Assembly (NCBI RefSeq): GCF_900095185.1
Contig: NZ_LT606948.1
Location: 62,001-126,000, forward strand
Reading direction: 5' to 3'
Source of the DNA: Polynucleobacter necessarius
Lineage (GTDB): Bacteria > Pseudomonadota > Gammaproteobacteria > Burkholderiales > Burkholderiaceae
DNA length: 64,000 nucleotides
The position numbers and the translations under genes are program-made. This document shows positions 30,317 to 39,660 of this stretch, piece after piece; the stretch's first letter is position 1, and the number at the start of each line of letters is the position of its first letter. The notes beneath the pieces were generated by a model, which saw nothing but the letters and a program-made list of their open reading frames with translations, was not told the origin of the DNA and made no database searches.

Positions 30317-31411
30317 CTAGGCCCTGAGGGCCCACTCTATATGCTCGGCGACTAATGTGTGTGCCTGTGGAAGTGCATCGCCAAGTACTGAGCGAATGGC
30401 TTGCTGATCTATATCATTCACTTCTAAACTAGTTAACGCATTACCCATTGCTACGGCAAGATTTCGGCGCCAACATTGGTAACCAATGCGACGAATCGCA
30501 CTACCCTCGTGTCGGTGTTCAAATTCAGCCTCAGTCCAAGACCAAAGCTGTAATAGCGTTGCTTGCCCTAAGTCATGACGACGCGCGAAGTCTGGAAACT
30601 CAGTTCGTTTGGCAAATTTATTCCACGGGCAAATCAATTGACAATCATCGCAACCATACACTCGGTTACCCATCGCCTTTCTGAACTCCACTGGAATAGC
30701 CTCAGGATTCTCAATCGTGAGATAAGAGATACAACGTCTTGCGTCTAATTGATAAGGTGCAGTAATGGCTTGTGTAGGACAAACATCAATACAGGATGTA
30801 CAGACACCACAATGTTCTTCTATCTCTGAATCGATCGGCAGCGGCACATCAATCAAGATCTCGCCCAAGAAAAAGGTAGAGCCAGATTCTCGATTAAGTA
30901 GAAGCGTGTGTTTGCCACGCCAACCTAAGCCCGCTTTGCGCGCTAATTCAACCTCCATTAGAGGTGCCGAGTCGGTAAATACCCGATAACCAAATACGCC
31001 GATCTTTTCTTCAACCAGTTTGGCAAATTCTTGCATACGGTTTCGCAGCACCTTGTGATAATCGCGCCCACGAGCATACATTGAGACAATTGCTTGAGTG
31101 GGGTCCTCAAGTCGCTGCCATTCGATATCAAAATTGGTATCGCATGGCAAGTAGTTGAGTGACACGCAAATGACTCTTACTGTACCGGGCACCAAGAGCT
31201 CAGGATTAGAACGTAAATCAGCATGTCGCTGCATGTATTCCATATGACCGTGACGCCCCTGTGCAAGCCATTGGTTAAGGCGATCGCTAGCAGGACCTAA
31301 ATGAGTATCAGTAATGCGCAGGTCATCAAACCCCAAGGCAGCAGCCTGCACCTCCAGCCACTCACGTAAATTGGACCGATCTAAAGATGGAGGGTTAGCA
31401 GATAACGACAT
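30317..31411 (-). CDS. queG: Epoxyqueuosine reductase
   Basis: QueG is a cobalamin- and iron-sulfur-dependent enzyme that reduces epoxyqueuosine to queuosine in tRNA. The protein (364 residues from the ATG at 31411, MSLSANPPSL) shows the N-terminal cobalamin domain with YMQRHADLRSNPELL and SMYARGRDYHK. Two 4Fe-4S ferredoxin clusters follow: CGVCTSCIDVCPTQAI and CDDCQLICPWN. Intact. An earlier TTG/ATG at 31447 would add 12 residues. It is divergent from tsaE with 43 bases between starts. Needs B12, whose source is not visible here. Confidence 0.94.
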   Translation of the reverse strand: MSLSANPPSLDRSNLREWLEVQAAALGFDDLRITDTHLGPASDRLNQWLAQGRHGHMEYMQRHADLRSNPELLVPGTVRVICVSLNYLPCDTNFDIEWQRLEDPTQAIVSMYARGRDYHKVLRNRMQEFAKLVEEKIGVFGYRVFTDSAPLMEVELARKAGLGWRGKHTLLLNRESGSTFFLGEILIDVPLPIDSEIEEHCGVCTSCIDVCPTQAITAPYQLDARRCISYLTIENPEAIPVEFRKAMGNRVYGCDDCQLICPWNKFAKRTEFPDFARRHDLGQATLLQLWSWTEAEFEHRHEGSAIRRIGYQCWRRNLAVAMGNALTSLEVNDIDQQAIRSVLGDALPQAHTLVAEHIEWALRA

Positions 31412-31454
31412 ACGGAATACAGAATGTAGCGCAATAATTGAATACACTAAGGCA

Positions 31455-32015
31455 ATGACTAAAAATCAGACGCCTCAGGCATCTCCTAAAGCATCTTTTA
31501 CGCAACATTGTAGGCAGGAAGCGGAAACCGCAAAGCTTGCCCAAGAATTTGCCACCGCATTACAGCGCATACTCCATCACAACCCAAATGCCCACCTTAA
31601 TGTTTCTCTCGAAGGTGACCTGGGGACTGGCAAAACGACTTTTGCGCGCCATCTTATCCAAGGCTTGGGTCATGAGGGTCGAGTCAAAAGTCCCACCTAC
31701 ACCTTATACGAGCCCTACCCCATTCTTCAGCCTCAGCAGAATGCAACCACCCATCCCTTCACAGTGCATCACTTTGATCTTTACCGTATGCGCGATCCTT
31801 TGGAGTGGCAGGAGGTTGGATTTGCGGAACATTTTGATGTGCCTGGCTTGTGCTTAATTGAGTGGCCAGAAAAAGCTGAAGGCACATTACCCCAATTTGA
31901 TATTCAGATACAACTTGTGACAGGAACTCACGAAGATGAGCGCCCTATTACTATCAATGCCATCTCAGAGGCAGGCAAAATAGTGATCGATGATATTCAA
32001 GCGAATCCGTCATGA
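31455..32015 (+). CDS. tsaE: tRNA threonylcarbamoyladenosine biosynthesis ATPase TsaE
   Basis: TsaE is the P-loop ATPase that resets the TsaBD complex during t6A37 synthesis. The Walker A motif LEGDLGTGKTTFARHLI lies near residue 60, followed by VKSPTYTLYEPY, HHFDLYRM and a Walker B-like LIEWPEKAEG. I chose the ATG at 31455; the frame is open further upstream but this overlaps queG. At 186 residues it is longer than the ~150 usual, with an extended N-terminus. The amidase gene follows after 17 bases, the common tsaE-amiC/amiB order. Confidence 0.93.
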   Translation: MTKNQTPQASPKASFTQHCRQEAETAKLAQEFATALQRILHHNPNAHLNVSLEGDLGTGKTTFARHLIQGLGHEGRVKSPTYTLYEPYPILQPQQNATTHPFTVHHFDLYRMRDPLEWQEVGFAEHFDVPGLCLIEWPEKAEGTLPQFDIQIQLVTGTHEDERPITINAISEAGKIVIDDIQANPS

Positions 32016-32032
32016 ATAACAAGTAATGCGCA

Positions 32033-33379
32033 ATGGATAAGAAAAAAGTCAATCTCTCTCGTAGGCAGCACCTGAAATCTTCAGCCAAGCTCTTAGGCTT
32101 TGTATTACTATTGACGGAAGTAGATATTGCATGGGGCGCCAAAATTTTGAGTGTACGCGTCTGGCCCTCTGAGGACTATACCCGCGTTACGTTGGAGTCT
32201 GATACCCCGCTCCCAATGACGCAACAAATTTTGAATAACCCAGAGCGTTTAGTGGTTGATGTGCAGGGCCTGGAACTGAATCCGACACTCAAAGATTTAG
32301 TGGCCAAAATCAAACCTAACGATCCATATATTTCACAGGTGCGGGTAGGACAATTTCAACCAGGCATTGTGCGCTTAGTATTTACCCTAAAAGAGCCTAT
32401 CAAACCTCAACTCTTTACGCTTGACCCAATTGGTGAGTACAACTACCGGATGGTGTTTGATCTCTACTCCACTACTCCACTAGATCCATTAATGGCATTG
32501 GTGAGAAGTAGCTCTAAAAAAGAGAGTGCACTTGAAAAATCAAACGAAGAAGTTGATTTGATCGCACAGTTCGCCACCAAAAAAGAAAAAGAGCGAGCGA
32601 AGGCTCCAGCAGGACCAGTAGCACAAGCGATTCCCGAACCAAAAGAGCCTCCTGTAACCGCCAAATACAAAAGATTAATTACGATTGCAATAGATCCCGG
32701 TCATGGTGGCGAGGATCCAGGGGCAATTGGCGCTGCAGGCTCAAGAGAAAAAAATGTCGTTCTTGCTATTGCTAGACGCCTCAAGAACAAGATCGAAGGG
32801 GAAGCGTACATACGCCCTTTCTTGACTAGAGATGGTGATTACTTTGTGCCATTGCATGTCCGAGTCCAAAAAGCGAGAAGGGTAGAGGCTGATTTATTTG
32901 TGTCAATACATGCTGATGCGTTTATAGAACCTAAAGCTAGAGGCGCATCGATATTCGCACTTTCTCAAATGGGAGCTAGCAGCACGACAGCACGTTGGAT
33001 GGCTAATAAAGAAAATGCATCCGACCTTATTGGTGGTGTCAATATTAAAACGCAAGATAGGCAAGTAGCCAACCTGCTCTTGGATATGTCCACTACTGCG
33101 CAAATTAAAGACTCACTTCAGGTAGGCAATTCCATTCTCAAACAAATTGGAGGGTTTGCAACTCTTCACAAGCCTAAGGTTGAACAAGCTAGCTTTGCGG
33201 TCTTGAAAGCTCCCGACATTCCCTCGATCTTGGTTGAGACTGCTTTTATTAGCAATCCTCAAGAAGAAGCTCGCTTAAATGATGATGGATATCAAGATCG
33301 TATTGCTGAGGCTATTTTGAGAGGAATTAAGGACTATTTTTCCAAAAATCCTCCAGTCGCCAGACGGGTGCACTCCTAG
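32033..33379 (+). CDS. amiC: N-acetylmuramoyl-L-alanine amidase (AmiC type)
   Basis: Periplasmic zinc amidase that splits septal peptidoglycan so daughter cells separate. The N-terminus has a twin-arginine-like signal (LSRRQHLKSSAKLLGFVLLL), then an AMIN domain (about 38-140; LSVRVWPSEDYTRVTLESD) that targets the septum, a lysine/alanine/proline-rich linker (~165-210), and an Amidase_3 domain. Its zinc ligands fit DPGHGGEDPGAIG, KNVVLAIARRL and FVSIHADAF, with the catalytic glutamate in LVETAFISNP. Full length (448 aa). Lies between tsaE and tRNA-Lys. Confidence 0.93.
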   Translation: MDKKKVNLSRRQHLKSSAKLLGFVLLLTEVDIAWGAKILSVRVWPSEDYTRVTLESDTPLPMTQQILNNPERLVVDVQGLELNPTLKDLVAKIKPNDPYISQVRVGQFQPGIVRLVFTLKEPIKPQLFTLDPIGEYNYRMVFDLYSTTPLDPLMALVRSSSKKESALEKSNEEVDLIAQFATKKEKERAKAPAGPVAQAIPEPKEPPVTAKYKRLITIAIDPGHGGEDPGAIGAAGSREKNVVLAIARRLKNKIEGEAYIRPFLTRDGDYFVPLHVRVQKARRVEADLFVSIHADAFIEPKARGASIFALSQMGASSTTARWMANKENASDLIGGVNIKTQDRQVANLLLDMSTTAQIKDSLQVGNSILKQIGGFATLHKPKVEQASFAVLKAPDIPSILVETAFISNPQEEARLNDDGYQDRIAEAILRGIKDYFSKNPPVARRVHS

Positions 33380-33446
33380 GAACTTGTAAGTACACGGGCT
33401 AACGGACAGCCCCTGCAGACCGGGGCAAGCCCAACAAATTGCTTGC

Positions 33447-33452
33447 TATAAT
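33447..33452 (+). promoter_or_regulatory. -10 box of tRNA-Lys promoter
   Basis: A perfect TATAAT (preceded by TGC) lies 13 bases before the tRNA. No clear -35 box is seen at the usual distance; the TGC just before the -10 is close to an extended -10 element. Confidence 0.6.
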
Positions 33453-33465
33453 TTATGACTAAACT

Positions 33466-33541
33466 GGGTCGGTAGCTCAGTCGGTAGAGCAGCGGACTTT
33501 TAATCCGTTGGTCGCGAGTTCGAATCTCGCCCGACCCACCA
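33466..33541 (+). tRNA. tRNA-Lys (anticodon TTT)
   Basis: The acceptor GGGTCGG pairs with CCGACCC, followed by A and an encoded CCA. D-arm GCTCAGTCGGTAGAGC, anticodon arm CGGACTTTTAATCCG with anticodon TTT, T-arm GCGAGTTCGAATCTCGC: all canonical. It is the target site of the integrative elements to the right; its last 50 bases are repeated as direct copies downstream. Confidence 0.98.
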
Positions 33542-33549
33542 AGATGCAC

Positions 33550-33586
33550 AAGGCTTTAAAGGCGAATTGCTTTTGAAGCCTTTTTT
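33550..33586 (+). terminator. Rho-independent terminator of tRNA-Lys
   Basis: The stem AAGGCTT/AAGCCTT (33550-33556 and 33576-33582) with a ~19-base loop is followed by a run of T. Confidence 0.7.
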
Positions 33587-33836
33587 CATTTATAGCACCA
33601 TGTATTGGCTATGTATTGCTTAGGCGCCTTATAGGCAAATAATTATCGATTGAATGATGGTGAATAACCATAGCAGCTAGGATATTTTTACTGAAGTAGA
33701 AATGGGTTCTAACTACAGTTAATTTTACGAAGTGTCAATTTCGAGGATTGATACGAATACAGAGAACTACAGAATCTTTAGCACACATAAACATAACACC
33801 GTAAAAACTGATAGTCTGAAATTTAAATCGAAGACT

Positions 33837-35887
33837 TTATTTTGGCAAATTAAATGGGGTAGATAATTTCTTGAGTTGTGTAGCCATTTTTGGATAAGCC
33901 AAATAAGAACCTTCCACGCTTAAGTGGTCATCATCTGAATACAAAAATTTACCGTTCAGCACAAGCGGACATATATCTTTATTGCATATCACATCGTCAA
34001 AATTAATAACATTTACTTTGTAAGATTCTAAAATCTGATTTGCAATAAATTGGTTTTGTTTGTGCTCATCAGTAGTAACTGAGTATTTATTAATAGAGAT
34101 ATCAGAAAGTTCAGAGCGTCTCAGGATGTCTTTTGGCTCCCATTTTTGCTGTGGCGAATCCTCAAAAAAAAATTAAATTAACACCAATTTTTTGATACTC
34201 GCTAATTGTTTTTTCAAGTGCAACCTTGAATGAATGCCTAGAATAACCCTTGCTTGGCTCCTTTGATTCATCAAGGGCTATGAAATTAAACTCGTTTGGT
34301 CTTGATATACCTCCTAAATAATAAGTCCAACGAGCCGCCAAAATTACATTGGGAATCTTATTGCTCTTTACATAACTAAAGACACGTTCATTCAGTTTTT
34401 TACAGTTATATCTATCTATAGAAGGTCTGCCTCGCATAGATTGAATTCCCAATAATGGCGGACATCCAGAGGTGCTAGTGAGTAGCATGCCTACATTATT
34501 TTCTTCTGCAAAATTTTCAAAAGCTGGAATCAACATGGCCGCATGCGAGTCACCGTAGACAAAATATTGAATTGGTTTATCCGTACGACCTAAGTGACAA
34601 AACCATTTTCCCTGTATTTCGTATGCATGATTTATGTCTGAACACTCTTGTTGCTTTTCTGGGGTGCGGATAGAGCCAGCGTACTTTACATATTTAGACT
34701 GAAATGGGCGAGATGGGGCGCCATTTTTAATATAAATAACAATCGCAGCTAGGGCTATGCAAGCCATACAAAAAATTAGTAGCCTAGTTGGCCTACTGAA
34801 TTTATAACCCTTTCTAAATGGGCTTTCAATAAATTTATACGTTGCCCATGCGAGGATAATCGCCAACGCTACGGCTGTTGCACGAATAGTCGTGCTGGGC
34901 ACTTCACCCTCAAAAATTCTAGCAAATGAAAGTAATGGCCAATGCCATAAATAAAGTGGAAAGCTAATCAAACCGAACCAAATAGCAAGTTTCATTGGGT
35001 CCAGCTATAAGAATCATTGTGGCGCCCAACACCGGAATCAATGCCCACTTCCCTGGAAAATTTAATTCTTTGTTAATGTGCCATAATCCAAAGACAATTA
35101 ATATCAAACCAAAAAGTGATAAAAGGCTAAATAGCAAGTTGCCATTGACCTCCGTCCTATCGGAACGGAAAACAGAAGCAAAATATCTATTAATCTTATT
35201 TGCAGGGTTTAAGAAAGCATCATTTTTATATAGCGTTACCCACGACAGGACACTTCCGCTCAACAACTCCCAAAAACGGGTTTGCGGAGAATAAAATGTA
35301 GCAATTGCATCTTGTCTAATATTTTTAACATTAAGGATGAATGAGAGAGTGGCAAAAAAAATTGCAATAAATAATAGATTGAATTTTCGTTTCCAAGAAA
35401 ACCATACGAGCAGTGGCCAGACTATATAAAATTGCTCTTCAATTCCCAAACTCCATAAGTGCAATAATGGCTTGGTATCCGATAAGTTATCAAAATATCC
35501 AGCTTCTTTCCATAGTACAAGATTAGATAAAAAACTAGAGCCAGCAACAACATGTTTAGCCAACTGTTTGTACTCATCAGCAAGTAAAATAAACCAGCCA
35601 AAAACTAAACAAGCCCCCAGAACCAAAATAAGAGCAGGAAATATACGTTTAATGCGGCGAGCATAGAATTCAGAAAATCTGAAAGTGCCTTTATCTAGGT
35701 TTTCAAAAATAATCGTAGATATCAAATAACCGGAAATTACAAAAAATACATCAACCCCTATAAAGCCACCCTTAACCCAATTTGGAAACGCATGAAAAGC
35801 CACTACAGCCAAAACGGCAACCGCCCTCAAGCCGTCAATATCAGGACGGTACTTTGGGTGGGATAAATGTGAGGGCTTTGTTGTCAT
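33837..35887 (-). pseudogene. OafA/YrhL-type O-acyltransferase with SGNH domain, broken
   Basis: The N-terminal acyltransferase-3 domain (35887 leftward) begins with HPKYRPDIDGLRAVAVLAVV, followed by FIGVDVFFVISGYLI, FYARRIKRIFPALI and LLHLWSLGIEEQFYIVWP, with about ten membrane helices. Near 34980 a deletion and frameshift join IAGPNE to LAIWFGLISFPLYLWHWPLL in another frame. The periplasmic SGNH domain has FVYGDSHAAMLIPAF (catalytic Ser block). A second frameshift in an A/T run at ~34165 precedes the last block, which keeps the DDHLSVEGS Asp-His motif. Such proteins acetylate O-antigen or other surface glycans. It is likely inactive unless both indels are errors. Confidence 0.88.
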
Positions 35888-36045
35888 TCCGTTAATTTTT
35901 AATTAGGGTTTCAATAGAATCGTAATCTTAACTTGTGCCAGTCATTAAATATGCAATTGGGAGGGATAATACTCTTGCACAAATAGTAATTAGTAGCAAT
36001 TAACATAGCAATGCCCACTCTTCACTTGCTTCTCACAAAAATTTA

Positions 36046-36237
36046 TTAATCAAACCATATGTACTGCTTCTTCGTGGCTTGGTAGACTCTGCTACAGAAA
36101 TCCTCCTTAGATTCACTATCACTCCTAACGAGGTCTTCAGATTTACTCCAAGTGCAATCCTTCCAGCCTATGCAATAGATTTGTGAAATTGCAGGCTTTA
36201 TCTTTTTGATTAGCTTTTGTAAACGACTTTTAACCAT
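36046..36237 (-). CDS. Small hypothetical protein of the island
   Basis: A 63-residue basic protein starting MVKSRLQKLIKKIKPAISQ with cysteine and tryptophan in CIGWKDCTWSKSEDLV. I do not recognise a family. It starts 3 bases after the end of the preceding gene on the same strand, in line with an island operon. No signal peptide or membrane helix. Confidence 0.45.
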   Translation of the reverse strand: MVKSRLQKLIKKIKPAISQIYCIGWKDCTWSKSEDLVRSDSESKEDFCSRVYQATKKQYIWFD

Positions 36238-36240
36238 TAT

Positions 36241-36514
36241 CTATTGCCCACTAAATGTGCTAATTCCAGGTCTGTGAGCCTTCTTTCTATCTCCGCAACC
36301 TCCGTGTGTACGCTTTGAGTATGTTCATCAACATGTAAACGAGTTTGGTGCCATTACTGGGCAATATTTTGTTGCACCTAGTTTCTCGATAGACCTTGGC
36401 CATTTCTCTGCGAATATCTTCTGATGTTGCTAGGTTGATGCGTGGAGTAGGGTTATCAAGGACTTCAGTGCTGGCTTGATTTAGAGGTGAATACTCTATG
36501 CAAGAGGTTGTCAT
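36241..36514 (-). pseudogene. Small island protein, frameshifted
   Basis: Begins MTTSCIEYSPLNQAS, with a conserved-looking core IRREMAKVYRETRCNKI and GTKLVYMLMNIL, a pattern I associate with small phage and island proteins of unknown function. The frame then shifts; another frame continues as HTEVAEIERRLTDLELAHLVG to a stop at 36241. That ending is a short coiled-coil-like helix that fits the first part. Start overlaps the stop of the upstream gene. Confidence 0.55.
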
Positions 36515-37123
36515 TAATGACCTCCTTTAGAGGCAATAAGATATGCGTTAGATGAATCAGGCGAGTTGTCATAATCTGCAACCCATCCAGCCATTTCTTC
36601 CGTAGTAATATTTTTCTCTAAAGACTTCTTTTTATCTCCACTCAGCTCCCCTCTACTCAACCCCTCTCCACTCAGGGGCTTAAGCATGGCTTCAAGGGTG
36701 GCTTTAACTACCTTGGCCTTATTGTGCGTGGATTTTCCACCTCTTTTGCCACCCTCAGACATTCTTTTGCTTTTTGCTTCCAGTCCAGCCCTGTACGCAT
36801 CAAGCTCAGGGCAAACTAATTGGTCATTACGCTCTCTAAAAAAAATTTAATACTTTGACTGATAAGTTGCTGTTAATTTCTTCAAAAAGCTTCCCAAGAT
36901 ATGCCGCCAATTCCCTTGGCTCTTTTGGAATAGAGCCATTAACCCAGCACTCTCTTCGCATGGTATCCATAAGACCTCGTTCAGCAAGTAACATGGTTTT
37001 GTAGCGAGAATTTGCCAACATATCAGATGCATACTCTTGGAACGCTGGTGCTGGACGGCCTCTTTGGGCATTTAGACTCATAAAACGCCCTGCAGTATTG
37101 CGGATATTTTGACCACTGACCAA
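36514..37123 (-). pseudogene. DUF1376-like (YdaU-type) phage/island protein, frameshifted
   Basis: The first half has RYKTMLLAERGLMDTMRRECWVNGSIP and KEPRELAAYLG, resembling DUF1376 proteins found next to phage replication genes. It runs into a stop after VLNFF at an A8 run (about 36838-36845). One frame over, the sequence continues RERNDQLVCPELDAYRAGLE and then MSEGGKRGGKSTHNKAKV to 36514, exactly the expected continuation. So two apparent genes were one of ~200 residues. Starts with TTG at 37123, overlapping the excisionase-like gene. Confidence 0.65.
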
Positions 37124-37304
37124 AGTAAACGATTGTCAATCTTGATTGGTCGAATTCCATAGACTTCACCTGTTAAGCAGTAATTCTTATGAACCGTCTG
37201 CGGCTTCACATTAAATACCTGTGCGAATTCAGGGGTGGTTATTAAATCTCTACGCCCCGCTACGGCCGATAGCCCTGGCGGTAATTATGAGACTGGTTAT
37301 CCAT
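37078..37304 (-). pseudogene. Excisionase/AlpA-like DNA-binding protein, frameshifted
   Basis: From an ATG at 37304 (MDNQSHNYRQGYRP) the frame stops at TAG; the adjacent frame continues RDLITTPEFAQVFNVKPQTVHKN and then YGIRPIKIDNRLLWSV. This is a small helix-turn-helix of the kind seen in Xis/AlpA proteins that assist integrase in excision. It lies directly downstream of the integrase in a compact minus-strand array, which supports that role. One indel breaks it. Confidence 0.6.
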
Positions 37305-37508
37305 TTGGAATCTCCATGCATGCGAAAACCCAATTTGGATTTATGTTTTTTGCGCATGCTTGAAGTAGTCCAAGCGCCCTACGAAATTGGGCTTTTTTTT
37401 GCTACTGGTCTTTCCCTTGTGTCAATCAATAAAAAACATTGATAGTGGAATTTTATCAACATCAAAACACTTTTGTAAGGCAAAAATAAAAAATAATATT
37501 AATTATTT

Positions 37509-38799
37509 TCAATAATTTTTTAAGCGTTCTGTATCCTCTTCTGTCTGCAAAATCCCAGTCTCATCAAGAATAAATGTCTCAATCTTTATATGCCATTGGC
37601 GCAATAAATCAATTGGTCGCTTGCGATAATGTTTTTCAACCAAAGCAGATGGCTTATGCCCCATGATTTGAGCGCTGATACCAGCTGGACATTCTGTCCA
37701 CTCTGCCAATGTTCCGAACGACCTTCTCAAACCTTGCAAAGTTAGCGGCGGTAATCCAACTTCTTCCATAGCCTGTAAATGAGCAATTCGTGGCTCGGTT
37801 ATATATTTGCTTTTAGCCGTATGGCTGGCAAATACATACTTATTCACCCTTTTCAGATTGTTTAGCAACAACTCTACATAAGGTGTAAGCGGTATTTTGC
37901 GATTACCTTCCACCTTATCCCTAATTAAAGCGGTATGCCATTGCGTATCAACATCAGCCCATTTAAGCGTAGCTAACTCATTGCGCCTAGCGCCGGTAAG
38001 CAAAAGAATCTGAAGATAGTAGCTGATAACTGGATTATTGGTTTGCTTAACACCTTCAAACCATAGGCTCAACTGTTCTTTCTGCAAACAATCGTCTTTG
38101 GCTTTTTTGCTAGGCAATTCCCTTGCTAGCCTGTCACAAGCATTTATATCAATTAAGCCTTTGTATTTTGGCTGGTTACCAGCCCAAGCAATAAATGCTT
38201 TAAGCAAAGACAAAGCAAGTCGTGTTCTTGTTGGGCGCTTTTGCACCTCTTTTTTTAGCCATGTTGCAACCTTATCCCTAGTGATTTCATTGATGGGTAG
38301 CGATAACAGACTAACAAGGAGCCTGGTTGCCTAGTTTTTGGCTGCCCAGGGGGCGTAACCCTCTAGAAAAACTACCACCACCAGCCTTCACCATATCGTT
38401 ATGGTCAAACAAGTGTCGTTCACCCCATTAGTCTTTTCGGTCTGCAATGTAATCCTTCCACACCTCCAAACCTTGGATACCCTTCAACTTTCGCGCTATG
38501 GATTGTTTTAATTCATCCTTTTCTTCCCTTGGGTCAATTCCTTGGTCTGTAAGCACCTTCATACGCCTTGCTTCGGATTGGGCTTTATCAATTGACCAAG
38601 AGTTCACATCGCCAATAGTCATGCGAAGGTTTGTATTGTTAAACCATGTTTGGAAAATAAAGGCTTTTTTGCCTGAAGGTGTCACACGAACCCCTAGGCT
38701 GGGTGTTTTGCTATCCCAGTAGATAGACTGCGACCTGCCCTTTTCGCACTTCAAAGCGCTGATTTTGGGTACTGTAAAGCCTATTTGGCTGGATGCCAT
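37509..38799 (-). pseudogene. int: Tyrosine integrase of the tRNA-Lys island, broken
   Basis: Residues 1-~120 (38428-38799) are the DUF4102/Arm-type DNA-binding domain: TPSLGVRVTPSGKKAFIFQTW, LRMTIGDVNSWSIDKAQSEAR. A TAA follows DRKD, with WGERHLFDHNDM in frame behind it. After a frameshift the core and catalytic domain continue (37509-38246): TGARRNELATLKWADVD (Arg I), LTLQGLRRSFGTLAEW (box II; Gln where many relatives have His), QIMGHKPSALVEKHY (Tyr). P4-type integrases of this group insert into tRNA 3' ends, which fits the flanking tRNA-Lys repeat. At least one nonsense codon and one frameshift. Confidence 0.9.
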
Positions 38800-38963
38800 A
38801 TAAACTCAATTTATCCATGTATTGGTCATGTATTGATTTTATATCTATTTAGCGGAATATAGAGGAATATAAAATATAGCCATGAAAGCCATATATTTGT
38901 TGATTTTTATAGATATTACAAGGACTTATTCACATTAATCAACATCAATAAATATTCTGTTTT

Positions 38964-39013
38964 GCGGACTTTTAATCCGTTGGTCGCGAGTTCGAATCTC
39001 GCCCGACCCACCA
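38964..39013 (+). repeat. Attachment repeat: exact 50-bp copy of tRNA-Lys 3' end
   Basis: Identical to 33492-33541, from GCGGACTTTTAATCC through CCGACCCACCA. It marks the distal att site of the first island. It is followed by a hairpin (AAAGGGATCA.../TGGTCCTTTTT) and by sequence shared with the regions behind the other copies. Confidence 0.95.
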
Positions 39014-39177
39014 GCTATACAAAGGGATCACAGCAATGTGGTCCTTTTTCTTTTGGTTTCTTGGGATGTATTGGTGACTGTTGGAATTCAATCGGGAGTC
39101 TTGATGTCCGTTGATTGGGTGGGAATGATCTACGCTGGGTGGCTGATTTGACTATAAACATCTCAAGGAAGATGCTA

Positions 39178-39301
39178 ATGTCGTGTTTCCGGACACTTAA
39201 TGGTGGTTGTCGGGTAAGCCGACAAAATAAAGCCACCATCTGGTGGTTTTGGTATTACTTGCTGGCCTCCGGGGGGTCGAACTGGGACCTAGGATGCCAG
39301 A
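39178..39301. repeat. Composite intergenic repeat (A and B hairpins, terminator-like hairpin, conserved tail)
   Basis: Contains GTGTTTCCGGACAC (A), then TTGTCGGGTAAGCCGACAA (B, 39207-39225), then ACCACC-type hairpin AAGCCACCATCTGGTGG with T-run, and a tail with GGACCTAGGATGC. Related modules occur at 45870-45910, 54543-54640, 60433-60478 and 60684-60733. It lies between the att copy and the LysR remnant. Confidence 0.65.
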
Positions 39302-39303
39302 CT

Positions 39304-39660
39304 CTACTTCCAGCTTTTAGCCTGTTGACATAGACGTTCCTTCAAGATTGTGGCGATTGGAGATAATTGTTTACCTTTAGGACTCACAATGTGCCAACTT
39401 GACTCAATGGGAAATTCTTTGCATTTCAAAATAGCAACTTCTTCTTGATCTGATCTTCCAAGCTCTAATCTGATCTCTGGTTTGAGTTTCAATCTTTTGA
39501 AGTGAGCATCTGTTGCCATTCTAGTACCAGAACCCTTTTCTCTAAAAATAAATTTTTCATTTTTTAGTGAAGAAAGGTCAACTATCTTTTTCTTGGCAAG
39601 CAAATGCTCCTTGGAAGCTATCAACAGCATCTTGTGCCAACCCTTAGGATATCTATTCCT
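39304..39660 (-). pseudogene. LysR-family (CbbR-like) regulator, C-terminal remnant
   Basis: RYPKGWHKMLLIASKEHLLAKKK, NEKFIFREKGSGTRMATDAHFK, LKPEIRLELGRSDQ and SWHIVSPKGKQLSP are typical of the effector domain of CbbR-type LysR proteins. The DNA-binding half is missing. Around VAILKCKEFP about 20-30 residues of the usual domain are also absent. It runs head to head into a 5'-truncated bicarbonate transporter at about 39650-39665, as if one deletion removed both N-termini and the shared promoter. Confidence 0.72.

Larger units (their letters stand above)
33542..39013. mobile_element. Integrative element in tRNA-Lys (first island, decayed)
   Basis: About 5.5 kb bounded by the tRNA 3' end (33492-33541) and an identical 50-bp copy at 38964-39013. 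All coding sequence lies on the minus strand. Next to the right boundary is a tyrosine integrase; then come an excisionase-like protein, a DUF1376-like protein, two small unknown proteins and, at the tRNA end, an O-acyltransferase as cargo. Nearly every gene carries a frameshift or nonsense codon, so the element is probably immobile. The exact attachment repeats suggest it is the most recent insertion at this tRNA. Confidence 0.85.

Noticed and set aside
37221..37442. Plus-strand 73-codon frame beside the island integrase
   Set aside because: It overlaps the excisionase-like minus-strand gene, and I see no ribosome-binding site or family match.
39261..39301. Degenerate tRNA fragments (also at 54600-54640)
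   Set aside because: The reverse strand has a GTTCGA-like T-loop word and a CACCA-like end, but no clover-leaf or anticodon arm can be built. Kept only as part of the repeat module.
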